Assembly: GCF_040412425.1 (NCBI RefSeq)
Contig: NC_089742.1
Coordinates: forward strand, 71,822,506-71,886,505
Direction of reading: 5' to 3'
DNA: 64,000 nucleotides
Origin: Macrobrachium rosenbergii
Lineage: Eukaryota; Arthropoda; Malacostraca; Decapoda; Palaemonidae
In this document: positions 32,597-44,630 of the stretch, one piece after another
How the letters are laid out: every line of letters starts with the position of its first letter
Numbering within the stretch: the stretch's first letter is position 1
The notes under the pieces: generated by a model
Told to the model about the DNA's origin: nothing
Databases searched by the model: none
The model's input: the letters and a program-made list of their open reading frames with translations, nothing else
Translations under genes and position numbers: made by a program

Positions 32597-34522
32597 TCCC
32601 TACGTTGGTAGGAATCCAACATATTTCTACCCTTACTATCTATGTATAATTTGTCAAGTGAAATTTTTTGTTGTTGTGCAAGGGTATTTTGGGGCTGTAA
32701 TTCTGAAGGATTTTTATAGAACTTAAGTCTGTATAAATTACAAATTTCTGCTATTGTATTATTTCACTAACTTTAATGACTGACCTACTGCACATCTATA
32801 TATCAGTAAGCTTTATGTATAAATTGTTTCTTACTGTAATAGGCCATTTGCTTGCTATCTGTTCCAATTTTGTCAGTGCCAATAATATTATAAAGTAGTT
32901 TAACCAGACCACTGAGTTCATTTATTTAGCTCTCTCTCACAGGGCTGGCAAAAGATGTTTTGCTGCCTCTTGGCAGCCTGCTATACTTCATGCATTATGA
33001 CATTATTTAAAAGTTGGTTTAAGTCCAAGAACAGTTTTCCCTGATTCTGTGTTATTTGGTGTCATTGCTAGGGAACTGAAGATCTAATTATATCAAAACT
33101 TGCTGCATGGATAGAATTATTTCAAACTTGCTCCATAATGTTAAGCACAAGATGCATAATTTGCAAATTTCCATATCAAATTATTCTTATAATTTGTTTT
33201 ATGTTAAAAAAACAGTTATTCAACTAAAATATTTTCTGATTTTATGTACAAAAATCCAAAGTTTCATTAATGGTAAACTTTACAAATAATGGCAACCTAC
33301 TTGCCATGAGTATGAATCAAGGTACATCTGGGAATGATTTACGTATGAAAAAATTTGTATATACATGCAGTAATAAGCTCTTGATTCACATAGTTCAACA
33401 GCAATGTGTAATTTCTTCAAATCAATTTTCATGCTGAAACAAAACCATACACACCATTACATTATCATTTACCCAATTGTTATTGCTATTACTTTCAGGC
33501 TACACAATAAATAAAAGATTAAAGAGCTTTGTCAAAGAAAACATTCAATAAAACTATATCTATAACTTCATCATCCAAAGCATTCTTTTTAATACCCTAC
33601 AGTATATCACATTGGAATGGAAGGAACAAAAGTATAACAAAATTATTCAATACTGTAACTATAAATAATTTACTAAAGGCATTTAAAATTCAATGACAGT
33701 GTGAGCCACAAATTTTAGTTACTATTGTGAAAACAAGTTTCAAAGGTTTTCATCCACTGTATTATATTCAGATCCATCGTTTGGCACTGTTTTTATTTGG
33801 AGCACATTTCTAAATCAGTTCTTGCAAAAAGGTTGATCTTTTTAAAATTTTGTTCAGTCAAAACCACCACACTACTGTTGAAAACTTAAACTCTGTAAAA
33901 CAGCACTTGTAAAGGAATGCCACAAGTTTAAGTACAAGGATTTCTTAATGACAAGAGTAATCATATAAAAGAAACTAGCTAGATTCTTCAACTCATAATA
34001 AATATCTTGTTTGTACCAGTTTCATACGGGTAGACAGAAAAAATACAACTATAAACACAATATAAATCTAGAGTTGAGAATACATTTAACATTTTTGGTT
34101 GAAAAAAAAAAACCAACAAAGAGGGTTTATAACATATCCCCACTAGAGCTGCAATAAACCTGAGTTTGGTAGCAAAGGAAACAACACAACTTGTTTTTAT
34201 GTCAAATCGTAAATGTACCATTCCTGACTAGTAAAAAAAAAAAAATTATCAGGTTCTTTAAAAACTAACGAAAGGAAAATGACCATAAGGATGGAAAACT
34301 TTTACAAAATATTACATTTTCCCATTATGGGATTTCCTCTATAAACAGGTCTTCTGTGGAAGAATTCTTATTAAAAGCACCTTCAAGATAACAAGGACCA
34401 GGGAAATGAGTTTCATTATAACACTCTCAAAGTTCTTCCCAATGCTCCATAACATCATAAAAGACTCGCAGCTTCTGTTCACTACTGGTGGCACTAGATA
34501 TCAATTTTCCACAGATTAACAC
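32597..34522. other. AT-rich stretch; right part probably 3' UTR of the zinc-finger gene
   Basis: No coding sequence seen. 32885-32960 (GTAGTTTAACCAGACCACTG...GGGCTGGCAAAAG) is a minus-strand SINE/LINE tail fragment. The part next to the stop codon at 34523 is likely 3' UTR on the minus strand. A possible poly(A) signal (AATAAA on the minus strand) lies at 33797-33792, but such hexamers are common in AT-rich DNA and this one is weak evidence. Confidence 0.4.
32885..32960 (-). mobile_element. Solo SINE/LINE 3' tail fragment
   Basis: GTTTAACCAGACCACTGAG, then TTATTTAGCTCTCTCTC and GGGCTGG is the reverse of the tail found at 20455-20520. No SINE head lies nearby, so it is a severely truncated insertion. 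Confidence 0.6.
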
Positions 34523-35213
34523 TTACAAGTCTGATGCAGATCTGAATGAATTCAATCTTTCCAGGACTACACTAGGTTGTAAATTGATCAGTTTTCCCAG
34601 CTTCTGTACTGTTAATTTCACTGGGACACCTGCACCAAGATCTACACATGCATAAATTAACTGCTGAGACGAGTCTGTAGAGTCAAAACTATCACAACAC
34701 TCCTGACCAGTGCTACTTGATAGTATACTAGACTGTGGCTTTGCAGTAGACTTCATGGCTACAGTACGCCTGACAGACACAGGGAAAGACTTCCTTGCTG
34801 TGTTTTTCAATCTCGGTACAGAGTCACTCACTGGCTTTTTAGAGTAACTTGGAGAAAGAGTTGGCAAAGTTGAACTTGTTGCTACTGGAAAGGAAACATT
34901 ACCAACCACTGGTACTTCCTCCGAACATGAACTTGTGGAAGGTGTGTGCACTGAAGAAAGTGCTTCATCCCGAAGATTCTTGACACTAATTTCAAGGTGG
35001 GAATGTAGGAAAGCATGGTGAGTTTGCATTTCCTGAAGAGTTTCCCCTACATCACCACAATAGTTACACTTATATGGTTGCTTGATGGGAAAACGCATTG
35101 GTGAATCAAAGGTTAATTTGGTGAAAGTAAACTCGCTAGCTTCTGGATGACGGCGACGCAAATGCAACCGTATGGATGACATATTCTTTACTACATGTGC
35201 ACAAACTTCACAC
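34523..35213 (-). CDS. C2H2 zinc-finger protein, last coding exon
   Basis: Reading on the minus strand, the exon begins after an acceptor (CTTTTCTTTTCACAG) at 35214 and ends at a stop at 34525-34523. With the two bases left by exon 46560-46358 it opens a finger, CEVCAHVVKNMSSIRLHLRRRH (C-x2-C-x12-H-x4-H). A second finger, CNYCGDVGETLQEMQTHHAFLH (same spacing), follows about 30 residues later. The remaining ~150 residues are Ser/Thr/Pro-rich and probably disordered, with a short conserved-looking C-terminus (VKLTVQKLGKLINLQPSVV). The protein is probably nuclear and DNA- or protein-binding, but I cannot name the family. The in-frame splice reconstructing a finger is strong evidence of a real gene. 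Confidence 0.8.
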
Positions 35214-35760
35214 CTGTGAAAAGAAAAGAAATTACCAGCATATAAACAAAAGTGATTCTACTGATTTATCCAATTACATATATAGTAACAGTTGGTGACT
35301 AAAGGTAATGTACAAGAAATACACCATAACACTGTTAATCTTGACCTGGATAATCTGGACAGAATCTAGAATCTACATATACAAAAAGTTTCAAGAGTAA
35401 TCTTCACTCACATTTCTTCTGACAAATGAGGCACTAGTCCTTGAAAGCTAAGAGTTCCGTACAGTATTGGTATAACATACTTCAAAGAAAAATCTACACA
35501 AGTGGAGAGTATTTTTTTTTGTCTCCAGCAGTATTTTATGGCATTAAAATAAATTTCTGTAAAGATTGTTTTATTACAATATACTCCCCCAGTTGTTGCG
35601 GCAAACCTGGCAGATTTCTTTTGCCTTACGGGGTGTGCCGGCCCCACCTTGTCAACCAGTTGCTCCTGGCGCTTTTTTCAATGACGTATGGTGACGTTTA
35701 TTTATGTTAGCAACAGAATTTTTGTAAATAATGTAATTGTTGTTGCTGATGGTCTTGTTT

Positions 35761-36394
35761 ATTGTTCTGTTGATTTTTACAATGTTACTGTTGTTATGAG
35801 TCTATTTATTAGTTTTGATACTGATTTATGTGTTAACTTTAATTCTTTTGGGAGACATTAAGCTGAACCCTGGGCCTATTACTCATTCCAGTAAGAAAAT
35901 ACATAAGTATTTGGGGCTTAAGGTCACTCTTTTGATCTCTGGAGTTGTCCCCATAATTACAATTTGATGTTTTTATCTGGGACTCTTGTTAAGTAACAAC
36001 AAGTCAAAGGTTCAGCTTTTAATCCTGGGGTCTGATGGCCCTGACTTTATTTATCATCATAATATCCCACATGCACAAAGTATGACTGTATACACGAAGT
36101 CTAGATGACCTATTTATCATCAGAAAAATTTGGAGTGCAGTTGTCATGAAGTTCTTTGTCTTAAAATTTCCAGTAAGGTCCACAATGTTTATGTATTTGC
36201 TGTTTACCACAATCCAAATATCAACAATTCTACTGTATATATGACTGTCTTTTCGATTCAAAAGCTTCATTCGTTATGTGCGGAGACCATAATGCAAAGC
36301 ACGGTGAGTGGCTAAATTCAAACTCCACATCTCGACATGGCTGGTTTGCTCTTGAGTTCTGTGTGTCCTTCCAATTTTGTCCAGCTGATTGAGA
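35761..36394 (+). pseudogene. LINE B: leader, 2A-like motif and endonuclease N-terminal half
   Basis: Codons from 35761 give a very hydrophobic stretch (one TGA at 35797) ending LGDIKLNPGP at 35877. The endonuclease follows in shifting frames: VFAVYHNPNINNSTVY (about 36195-36243), GDHNAKHGEWLN (about 36280-36320, equivalent of GDFN/H), then FCVSFQFC. The frame is cut at 36394 by LINE A and resumes at 39075. Confidence 0.7.
35842..35877 (+). other. 2A-like ribosome-skipping motif (variant)
   Basis: ILLGDIKLNPGP matches the end of 2A peptides, whose usual form is D(V/I)ExNPGP; here Glu is Lys. 2A sequences are known in some non-LTR retrotransposons (sea urchin STR/CR1-type elements, trypanosome L1Tc), where the ribosome skips the last Gly-Pro bond. 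The hydrophobic run directly upstream is like those reported to act also as a signal sequence. Lys for Glu, and the upstream stop, make activity in this copy doubtful. Confidence 0.65.
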
Positions 36395-39074
36395 TTAGTT
36401 AGTTATAAATGATTTGTTTAACCAGACCTCTGAACTCTTTTAGGGTTCTTCTCGGGCTGGGAAAAGAATGGGGGAAAGAGTACATAAAAAAAAAATTAAG
36501 TAGTTAACTAAATAAATAAATAATAAAAAGGGGGAGTTAGAAAAACAATCGAGAAAAAAAAAAAAAAAGGGGAGATTATATTTTACTTATCAATTTAATT
36601 TTGTTTAGGAAGAGAATGATATTATTAATTGAAAAGTTATTACCTTCTGCTAGAATATCCTTTATTGATTTATTTTGTAGTCTTTCTTTCATGATGCCAT
36701 CTGGGACAGTCAATCAAGATGTGTTTGATTGTTACTGGGATGTTACATCTTTCACAAGTTATTGGGTTTGTGTGTGGAGTTGACATCAGATGACCATGTG
36801 TGAGTCTGGAATGTCCTATTCTGAGTCTTGTTAAAATAACCTCATTGATTCTTTGCTTTTGGGTAGAAGAATGCCATTTTTAACTTCGTTCTTAATTTGT
36901 TTTAGTTTGTTTTGTGGGGGTATATTTGTCCAATCATTCTGCCAATCCCTATAAATTAAGGGTTTAACTGATGCTAGCCAGTCTGATATGGGTGCTTTCA
37001 TAGTAGTTGGGGGATTGTACAAGCCAATTTTGCAGCTTTATCTGCTTTCTCATTACCCTCAATGCCTACATGGGCTGGGATCCAACAAATTTGAATTTGA
37101 AGGCCGTTTGTAATTAACTGATGTATTTCCCGTTGTATATTTTGGACAAGGTGATTATTTGATTTAAATGATCCTATTGCTTCAATTGCGCTTCTTGAGT
37201 CGCTCAATATGAGTGCTGAAGGAATTCCTTTTTTGTTATAATCTTGAGAGCCAATTGTATGGCTGTTAATTCTGCTGTAAATACTGATGATATTAGAGGA
37301 AGGCCCATTTGGATAGTTTTATCACTTGAATAGGCTGATGAGCCCACTCCACCTTCATTTTTGGATCCATCTGTGTAGATTATGAAGGGATTACCCTTCC
37401 GTCTTATGTGTTCCATGGCATGTTGATGGTACATTTCTGCGTTGGACATATATTTCTTTTGAAAGATATGATAAATATGTGCATAGTTTTGCCCTTTTTA
37501 GTGTCCATGGTGTGACCGGATTTATTTCTTGGGTGAATTTGGGTATCATGTTATGTAAATTCAATAAATGATTAGTTTTTTTAGTAAATGAGTTTTGATT
37601 TGGGTTATTATTTGTATTTTGATTGAGAAATTTATTTGATGCAGGAGATGTGCCTGCTTGAAGGGATAAGCCTCTTCTTAAAGTAATTAGATCTCTGTAA
37701 TATTTTAGAGGTAGGCAGCTGGCCTGCCTCTGCTAGATAGAGACAGTTGGAGATGAGCGGAAGGCTCCTGTACATATACGTACTCCTCGTGATGTAAAGC
37801 ATCTAGAGATTTTAAAGTTGTTTCTGAGGCAGTTGAATAAATTGGACAGCTATAATTTATAATTGATAGTACTATTGCATTGTATAACATTAACATTGTG
37901 TCTCGTCCTGCACCCCATTTGGTGTATGAGATTTTCTTTAATAAAGTAAGGGCTTTAGATCCTTTGGCTTTGATATATTTGACATGATCTTTCCAATTTA
38001 AATGTTGGTCAAAAATTATACCCAAATATTTAACACTATTGCACATGTTTATCTCTTCATTATAGAGATATAACTTAATGGTTTGTTGTTTCAAACCCAT
38101 CTTTTGTCTTTGTAGAAGACAATGCCATTTGTTTTATTTAATGACAACTTGAAGCCTACGGAATTGGTCCAAGTGGTTATATTTTTGTTGCTATATTAAG
38201 TATTCTTTGAGCATGTCTCAAAGAATAACTTGAATAATAAATTACAAAATCATCCACATACAAACTATTTTGTACACCCTCAGGCAGGTTCATAGTAATG
38301 TCATCTATTGCCAGGGCAAATAAGATGCAGCTCAAAACACTGCCTTGGGGGATACCCTCCTCTTAATGGTAGCAATTTGAATATGTATTTTCTATGCGTA
38401 CTTGAAATGTACGATTTGTTAGAAAATTATTGATAAATATTGAAGGTGACCTCGAATATTGACCTGTGGAGTTTCTACATAATATTGTATCTCCATGTGG
38501 TATCATATGCTTTTTCTATATCAAAGAAAATAGCCACTGTCAGCTTTTTCTTTTCAAATCCTTTTTTTAATATGATCTTCTATTTGAGTTAACGGGTCTA
38601 GTGTAGATCTACCAGCTATTGATCCCGATTGGGTAGGTGATAAAATTGAGTGTTTTGTTATGACACTTGTTAATCTCAAACTAACCATTTTCTCCAACAG
38701 TTTGCACAAGCAACTTGTTAGAGATATTGGCCTATAATTAGTGGGGTTGCTAGGGTCTTTTCCTGGTTTACTGATGGTATGATTATTGCATGTCTCCATT
38801 TAGTTGGGAAGACATGCGTTAGCCATATGCTATTATATAATTTTAATAAGAATTCTTTAGCTAGTGTGGCTAAATTCTGGATCATTTCAAAAGAAATCAT
38901 ATCATGCCCTGAGCTGATGATCGACATGATTTTAGGGCAAAATTAAGTTCGTTCATATTAAATTCTTGGTTATAATCAAGGTCCTCATCAGTTTCAAAAT
39001 TAAGTGTATGATTTATTTTTTGTGTTCTAATTCTTTTGAAGTGTTCATCTAAATTACAATAAGCACTAACATCT
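36395..39074 (-). mobile_element. RNase H-bearing LINE A (I/Jockey-like), 5'-truncated, inserted in LINE B
   Basis: The element lies between two copies of TTGAGA (36389-36394 and 39075-39080), the likely target-site duplication. On the minus strand it starts just before the RT and contains RT, RNase H, a Cys/His-rich C-terminus and a 3' tail (CAGAGGTCTGGTTAAAC...) closely related to the SINE tail at 20520. There is no clear poly-A tail. The 5' truncation, the duplication and the partner's continuity show ordinary target-primed insertion. Confidence 0.85.
36700..39074 (-). pseudogene. LINE A reverse transcriptase-RNase H, frameshifted
   Basis: Pieces in order on the minus strand: pre-RT helix (MNELNFALKSCRSSAQG, about 38945), KPGKDPSNPTNYRPISLTS (about 38760-38700), FDIEKAYDTTW (about 38530-38495, first catalytic Asp, partly shifted), GIPQGSVLSCILF and the intact active site SLYVDDFVIYY (about 38260-38225). 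Then the thumb (VKYLGIIFDQHLNWKDHVKY, about 38040). RNase H has all four acidic positions: YTDGSKNEGGVG (about 37380), FTAELTAIQLAL (about 37290), LSDSRSAIEAIGSF (about 37200) and GNEKADKAAKLA (about 37045). The end, LRIGHSRLTHGHLMS...CERC...CPRWH, is the usual CCHC-like finger. Frameshifts near 37770, 37450 and 38500 inactivate it, but motifs are well kept. Confidence 0.85.
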
Positions 39075-40720
39075 TTGAGAAAACCACACACATTCCTGGT
39101 AACAGATTAGACCTCACATTCACAGATGTTGCAGCTATTGCCAAGTCCAAAGTCTGTGAATATATAGGCACTTCTGATCATTGCACCATTGAGATGGACA
39201 TAGCTGTCTTGTTAAATCAGTATATTCCTAATGCCACTACTGGAAAAACGGTCTGATTGAAATCCAGAGCCACTTGGGATTGCATTACTGAAGCTTGTCA
39301 GGCACTTAATATTTCAGATCCTATATTAGATCCTGATCCCAAGAAGTTAAATGAAATGCTGATGGCTATTTTAATAAGGTATGTCCCTAGAAAGGTTATC
39401 AAATTTAGGACAAATGTCCCTCTCCCTGATACGTACTTGTCATCCTGAGCCTATTCTTACAAAATTTGCATTTTGCCCTGGGGTTGTTGAGAAAATTCTG
39501 GATAATCTTGATAGCTGGGGTGGAGAAGATCCCTTTGTTTTTTAAAAAAGTTTCTAGGGTATTGTCTCCCAAGATTAGTAGATCCTATAGATTTTCATGT
39601 CAACATAGTAATATCTTTAGGGATGAGCACAAGCTTAGTAATACAGTGCCTGTTCCAAAGAGTGGCATATCTGCAGACTGCAGTAACTACAGGCTGATCT
39701 CTTTTCTCCCTGTGCTCTCCAGAGTTGCTGAAACACTTATTTTTATGCCACTATATAAGTGTATGGAAACCAAATGATTGTTAGCTGACAATCAATATGC
39801 ATACAGGAAGCAGTTAGGTACCTGCAATGCTCTTTCAGACATGACATGCCATTTGCAAGGGAACCTTGATAAGGGTTTTGAGTGCAAAATAATTCAAATA
39901 GATTTTAGTGCTGCTTTCAGTTTAGTAATCACAAGGCACTTATTTACAAACTTCCGAATCTTGGAGTGGGTGGATATGTGTTACTTCAAGATTTCCTTTC
40001 AGGTAGGCAGCAGCGAGCTGCTGTGGATGGGATCTTTAGTGAACCAAGACCTATTGTGTCTTGAGTTCTACAGGGCAGTGTTCTTGGTCCACTGTTATTT
40101 TTAGTATATACAAGTAATATGGTTGTTGGCCTGGAAAACAAGACTGTTCAAGATTGTTCAGTATACTAATGATGCAACACTTGTGGGTGTAGTAAAGTCT
40201 CCACTTATGAGAAATGAAGCTGCCCTCAGCCTTAATCGGGACATGGACCGGATAAGGGAATGTTGTAGTCGGTGGGGTATAAAGCTGAACTCTAGTAAAA
40301 TGAAAACACTATTGATTAGCAGATCTTGTACAGTTTTCCCACCCCATCCTCCGCTTCGGTGGATGGAACTTTGCTGAATGAGTCTGAAGCTTTAACTATT
40401 CTAGGTGTAACTTTTAACTTACATCTAACTTGAGACACTTCTAATGAAAGTTTCAGAAGTTGTATTTTAACAGAGAGCTTTCACATTCACAACTGATCCC
40501 TGATCCCCTTTATCTGCTGAGAGCAACCAGATTTGCTGAACAGCAGCACCAATATGCAGTAAATGTGCCTCGCTGTCAAACTTCTAAGTTCCAGAGGTTC
40601 TTTATTCCTCACCGCCACAGGACTGTAGAACAGCCTCCCAGAGGATGTTGTGCGATTGGAACTTCAGGAATTCAAGCGAAGATGCAATGCATTACTAACT
40701 TAACACTATTCTCCTTGCAT
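39075..40720 (+). pseudogene. LINE B: endonuclease C-terminal half and reverse transcriptase
   Basis: GNRLDLTFTDVAAIAKSK, then YIGTSDHCTIEMDI is the end of the AP endonuclease. RT pieces follow: PVPKSGISADCSNYRLISFL (about 39650), NQYAYRKQLGTCNAL and KIIQIDFSAAF (about 39790-39920, first catalytic Asp). The second active site reads QYTNDATLVGV (about 40160-40195) where YADD is expected, so Ala-Asp has become Thr-Asn. LNRDMDRIRECCSRWGIKLN (about 40230-40290) follows. Stops at 39253, 39447, 39776 and others. Non-functional. Confidence 0.82.
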
Positions 40721-40735
40721 TTTAATACATTTTTA

Positions 40736-40800
40736 TCTATTTATCAATTAATTAATTTTTTAATACATTTTTATCTATTTATTAATTAATTTTTTTTAAT
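40736..40800 (+). repeat. Duplicated AT-rich block in the LINE B 3' tail
   Basis: TTAATACATTTTTATCTATT occurs twice (about 40723 and 40760), each followed by an AATTAATT-rich stretch. Such repeated 3' ends are common in CR1/L2-type LINEs. Confidence 0.7.
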
Positions 40801-42528
40801 AAGTGAGATCTCTTCTTTCTGTATTTCCCTTTACTTCCTGTTTCTTCTTCCTAATGAACACCATATTCTTTGGAAGCTTGAATTTCAAGTCAATGGCCCC
40901 TGTAGGCTTGTTCCATTTGAATAGGTTTCATCTACTGATTAATAATAATGTTGTTTTAGGAATACAGCTCCTAGCTTTCAAGGACAGTGCCCCATTTGTC
41001 TGAAGAAATTTGAGAGAATATTATTCTTGAAATTTTTTGTATATACAGTATATGCCATCCTTGCAGATGATCTAATCAGATGTCCGTTTTCATTTACATT
41101 TCAGGTACTGCCAAAAAGGTTTCCATGTGGGTCATGATTAGGATAACCTCATAAATAATGATGGCCAACCACAAATATAATGTTCATAAAATAAATTTTC
41201 AATACAAACCCATTAACCCAATTTGTTTGTAACAAAATTCCCTACCATATTTCCTAAAATTAGTATTAGAAATAATTTTATTTCATACATTTGTTTCTTA
41301 ACAATAAACCCTACTTTATAGTACTGAATCTTGTGTTGGTTGGGAGGAATCAAGTTGCCAAGTCCTCAGACTGATAATTAAAATAAAACCTAGCTGGAGC
41401 AGGAGATAAAGGATGTGACAAACCATTTTAGTATAAGGTTGTAGGCTGTTTGAGGGTTTGGATTATGACCACCACCTCTTGAAATATCCACAAATGACAT
41501 GGAAGCAGATAATACCTGAAATTTACATCATTAGGATGCCATAATGGAAGAAAGAGATGAATATGGAGGTAAGTTTAGCTGCCTGGAACCCTGTCCCACA
41601 ACTTTTACCACAAGGCCTAACAACTCGTCATGAAGATACGAAAACCAAGAGAAATTCTGTCTTAAGCTAACAGTAAGAATAGAAGCTTCTTGAAGCTCAT
41701 AAATTTTATTAAGACTTCTTAGGACTTAGGAGAAATGCCATGAGTGTCTTACTACTGTTTTCTCTGAATACTGTACCTTGCTCAATTACTTATTAAATCT
41801 AGGAAACTCAGGTAACCCATTAGGATTCTGATGATGCTATATGACTGCATAAAAATTCCATTCCCTAAAGTTCTAATGAAGTCATTCTTCAAAATTAAGA
41901 AAATTAACCATACAAATTTTAGTGATGTATGACGCTTTGAGAATGTTGGGATGGCTTAACTCCATCTCCCATGCAGGTAGGGTTATTCAGAAAGAATAAT
42001 CACCAAACTACCATATCTGATGGCATAAAACTCCTTTTAAAAATGGCTGAAAATTTATACCCTGGGCCTGGAAAGCCGAGATATCTGGTTCACCCAGATA
42101 CTGTAGTTAACCAGCGCTTGTGCCTAGCCAAACTCCATAATGCTGTAATATTACCAATATTCATTTAAATATTATTATTACAGTAAAATACCAGCACCCT
42201 TGGGACCAAAGGGTTGCTAGTTATCTGAATTTATTAGTTGTATGAGCGATATATTTCCACAATGCCAAACATATACCCCAAACTCCCAATTCATCTTTCA
42301 TTATCAATAAATGGTACATTTTTTAACAGTTTTATTATCAAATAATTCCTAACACCTTAAAACATCAATATCCTGTGCTCGCCTAACTCTGATAATAGTG
42401 TGAAGAAAGCTTAAATCCATACATTCTAAAGCACTGATACAACAGATGAAAGACGCACATTGACACGTTATGGACAGCAGACATAAATGCACTAAAATTA
42501 CACACAGCAATGGACTATCTGTGCATAT

Positions 42529-42547
42529 GCTCTCTCTCTCTCTCTCT
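42529..42547. repeat. (CT)n microsatellite
   Basis: About nine CT units in an AT-rich intronic region. Confidence 0.9.
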
Positions 42548-44410
42548 TATTAAGTATAACCCAGAGTGCATACAATAAGTGCAAACTTTAAACATAATGT
42601 ATACAGTAAATATACATATACACAACTTAAAAATATATATGTCATTCTACATTAATGTATTATGTATAATATTGTATTAATTTAAATATATTGATGATAC
42701 TGTACTGCAATAAATAAATGTCAATAAAAAATACTGCACCAGAGAGAGAAAGAGGGGTGGGGCTGCACAGTACAGGTTAACAATCCCGTATCCATAATTC
42801 TGAAAACTGAAAAGCTCCAAATTCCAAAATTTTTGTGAAGTATTTTTATTTGCAAAAATCAAATAGTACAGCTATATCTAAAATAATGATAATTTGACTG
42901 AAACTTGTTTTGTGACTGTATCAAATTACAGTATACTGCATGTATTATCATCCTATTACAGAGTAAATAAACAAACGATGGATCATGCATCATTTGCAGT
43001 CTTGTAAAGTTTACGTTCTCAAACTCTCAGCTGACTTAGTACTACCAACGTCCATATTGCCATTAGTTGCTAGATGAAACAATCTGGAGATACATTTTTC
43101 TCATAAATTATCAAAGTTGCAAGATCAAACATAATTGGATACATTTTCCTTGTAAATTAACAAAGTTGGATTTAAAAATGCAAATTACTATAATTAAACA
43201 GGCAGTAAATTTTAAATGAAGTGAAGCTGGGATTTTACCAGTTTCAGATGTCACTTTTGCCTATCCAAAATCTTTCTGCAGCCTGTACTTGATCAATTTT
43301 TTTAGCCATAGCTTTAAGCTGCAGCTTAAATTTGGTGGTATACTTTCTTAGGCGTCCTTCTCCATGTAAGGGTGAATAAAAATGTATTTTATTTCTAATT
43401 TATGGACTGTAACATAACTCTCAATAAATATTTGATAGTTACAGTAAACAACTATTTCTCTGTTTGGCTGATGTTTATACCAGTGTTCTGCATGAAATAC
43501 TATGTGGATGTTAATTATAAGTACAGTACAGTACTAGTAATTAATTATTAGACAAGCCACAAGTTTGGTAAACCTGCTGAATGTATAATAATTTGCATTT
43601 TGCCTACTGAACTTTTGCTTCTAAGCCTATTACTTCATCAAAAGCTAACTTGGATGTAATGTGCATTATCAGTGGAATCTACCTAGAGTGAGACAGGCAT
43701 TGGAAGCCTAGCCCAGTATAATCTATCTAAATTAAACTTGTGCAATTACAGTACAATATTTTGCATAATTTTATGAAATATGTCATTCAGATCTTAATTC
43801 TTTTTTATACTCATATTAATTAGTTTGAGAAAAACTTTTGATAACATGAAAATGATAATCTATTATAACAAGTAAAAAAAATAAAACCAAGAAAATGCCT
43901 TGTTTTCTGCAAGTTTTTAAGTATGTGTCTGAATCATTATGAAATATTTCATGATGTTTAGATATGAACAGGCCAGCCAACCTTATCAGAGAGTTATCTG
44001 TATAAAGATCTTTCTGTTAAAAGATGTTATTTTACACAAATAAAACATGAGTAGAGTTTTACATATCTGATGTCATCAGATTATCTTGTTTAAAGATCTT
44101 TTGTTAAAAAGGTGTTATTTTAATTTAGCAAATAAGATATTATAAAAAATATATCACTTTATAACTTCCTTACTAAACTAAACGCAGTCCGCTTGGCTGA
44201 AGGGCGGTAAAATGCATAGAAGTAGGAGGTTCAGTTGGCATGCCTGTAAAGCCGACAGTCGAGTAGACCAGTTTGGTTGCATGATAAATTCTAAATACTA
44301 CGTGCCAATTTTCATTTTAATATCATAGAAAATGTTGAATTTAAACAGAATACTTTTACAAATATGGAGGAGAATTCAGATACTGTATATCAGATAAGGA
44401 AATTGCGAAC

Positions 44411-44630
44411 ACAGGCAGTCCCCGGTTAATGGCGATCCGGTTTTACAGCGCTTATCTAGCAACAAAAATCGTCAATTTTCGGAGCCGAAAATCGCCGATT
44501 TCCATTTATCGGCGCTGATACTTAGCTAACAGAGAACCTGATAACCGAAAATCGGTGCTTTTCAGTGCCAATAAACCCCGAAACTTGCTGAAAATCACTA
44601 ATTTTCGACAAAGTGGCCAGACTTGGTGAG
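44411..44630. mobile_element. Tigger-like MITE fragment (CAGGCAGTCCCCGG family)
   Basis: ACAGGCAGTCCCCGGTTAAT begins the fragment and GGCGATCCGGTTTTACAGCG, GCTTATCTAGC and GATAACCGAAAATCGG blocks follow, as in 48726-49120 and 49788-50048. The right terminal repeat is missing, so the element is truncated near 44600. Confidence 0.75.

Larger units (their letters stand above)
35585..40960 (+). mobile_element. CR1/L2-like LINE B, interrupted by LINE A
   Basis: The left part (35585-36394) has a hydrophobic leader, a 2A-like motif and the endonuclease N-terminal half. The right part (39075-40960) continues the endonuclease exactly where the left part stops, then gives the RT, a C-terminal remnant and a 3' tail with two copies of TTAATACATTTTTATCTATT and a final ATTAATAATAATG. 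Joined at the TTGAGA duplication, the frame reads LIEKTTHIPGNRLDLTFTDV. All frames are broken. The left boundary is approximate. Confidence 0.8.

Noticed and set aside
42772..43360. Possible further Tigger-like element starting ACAGGTTAACAATCCCGTAT
   Set aside because: The left edge looks right, but I found no matching right end or TA duplication, so it is mentioned only under the intronic stretch.
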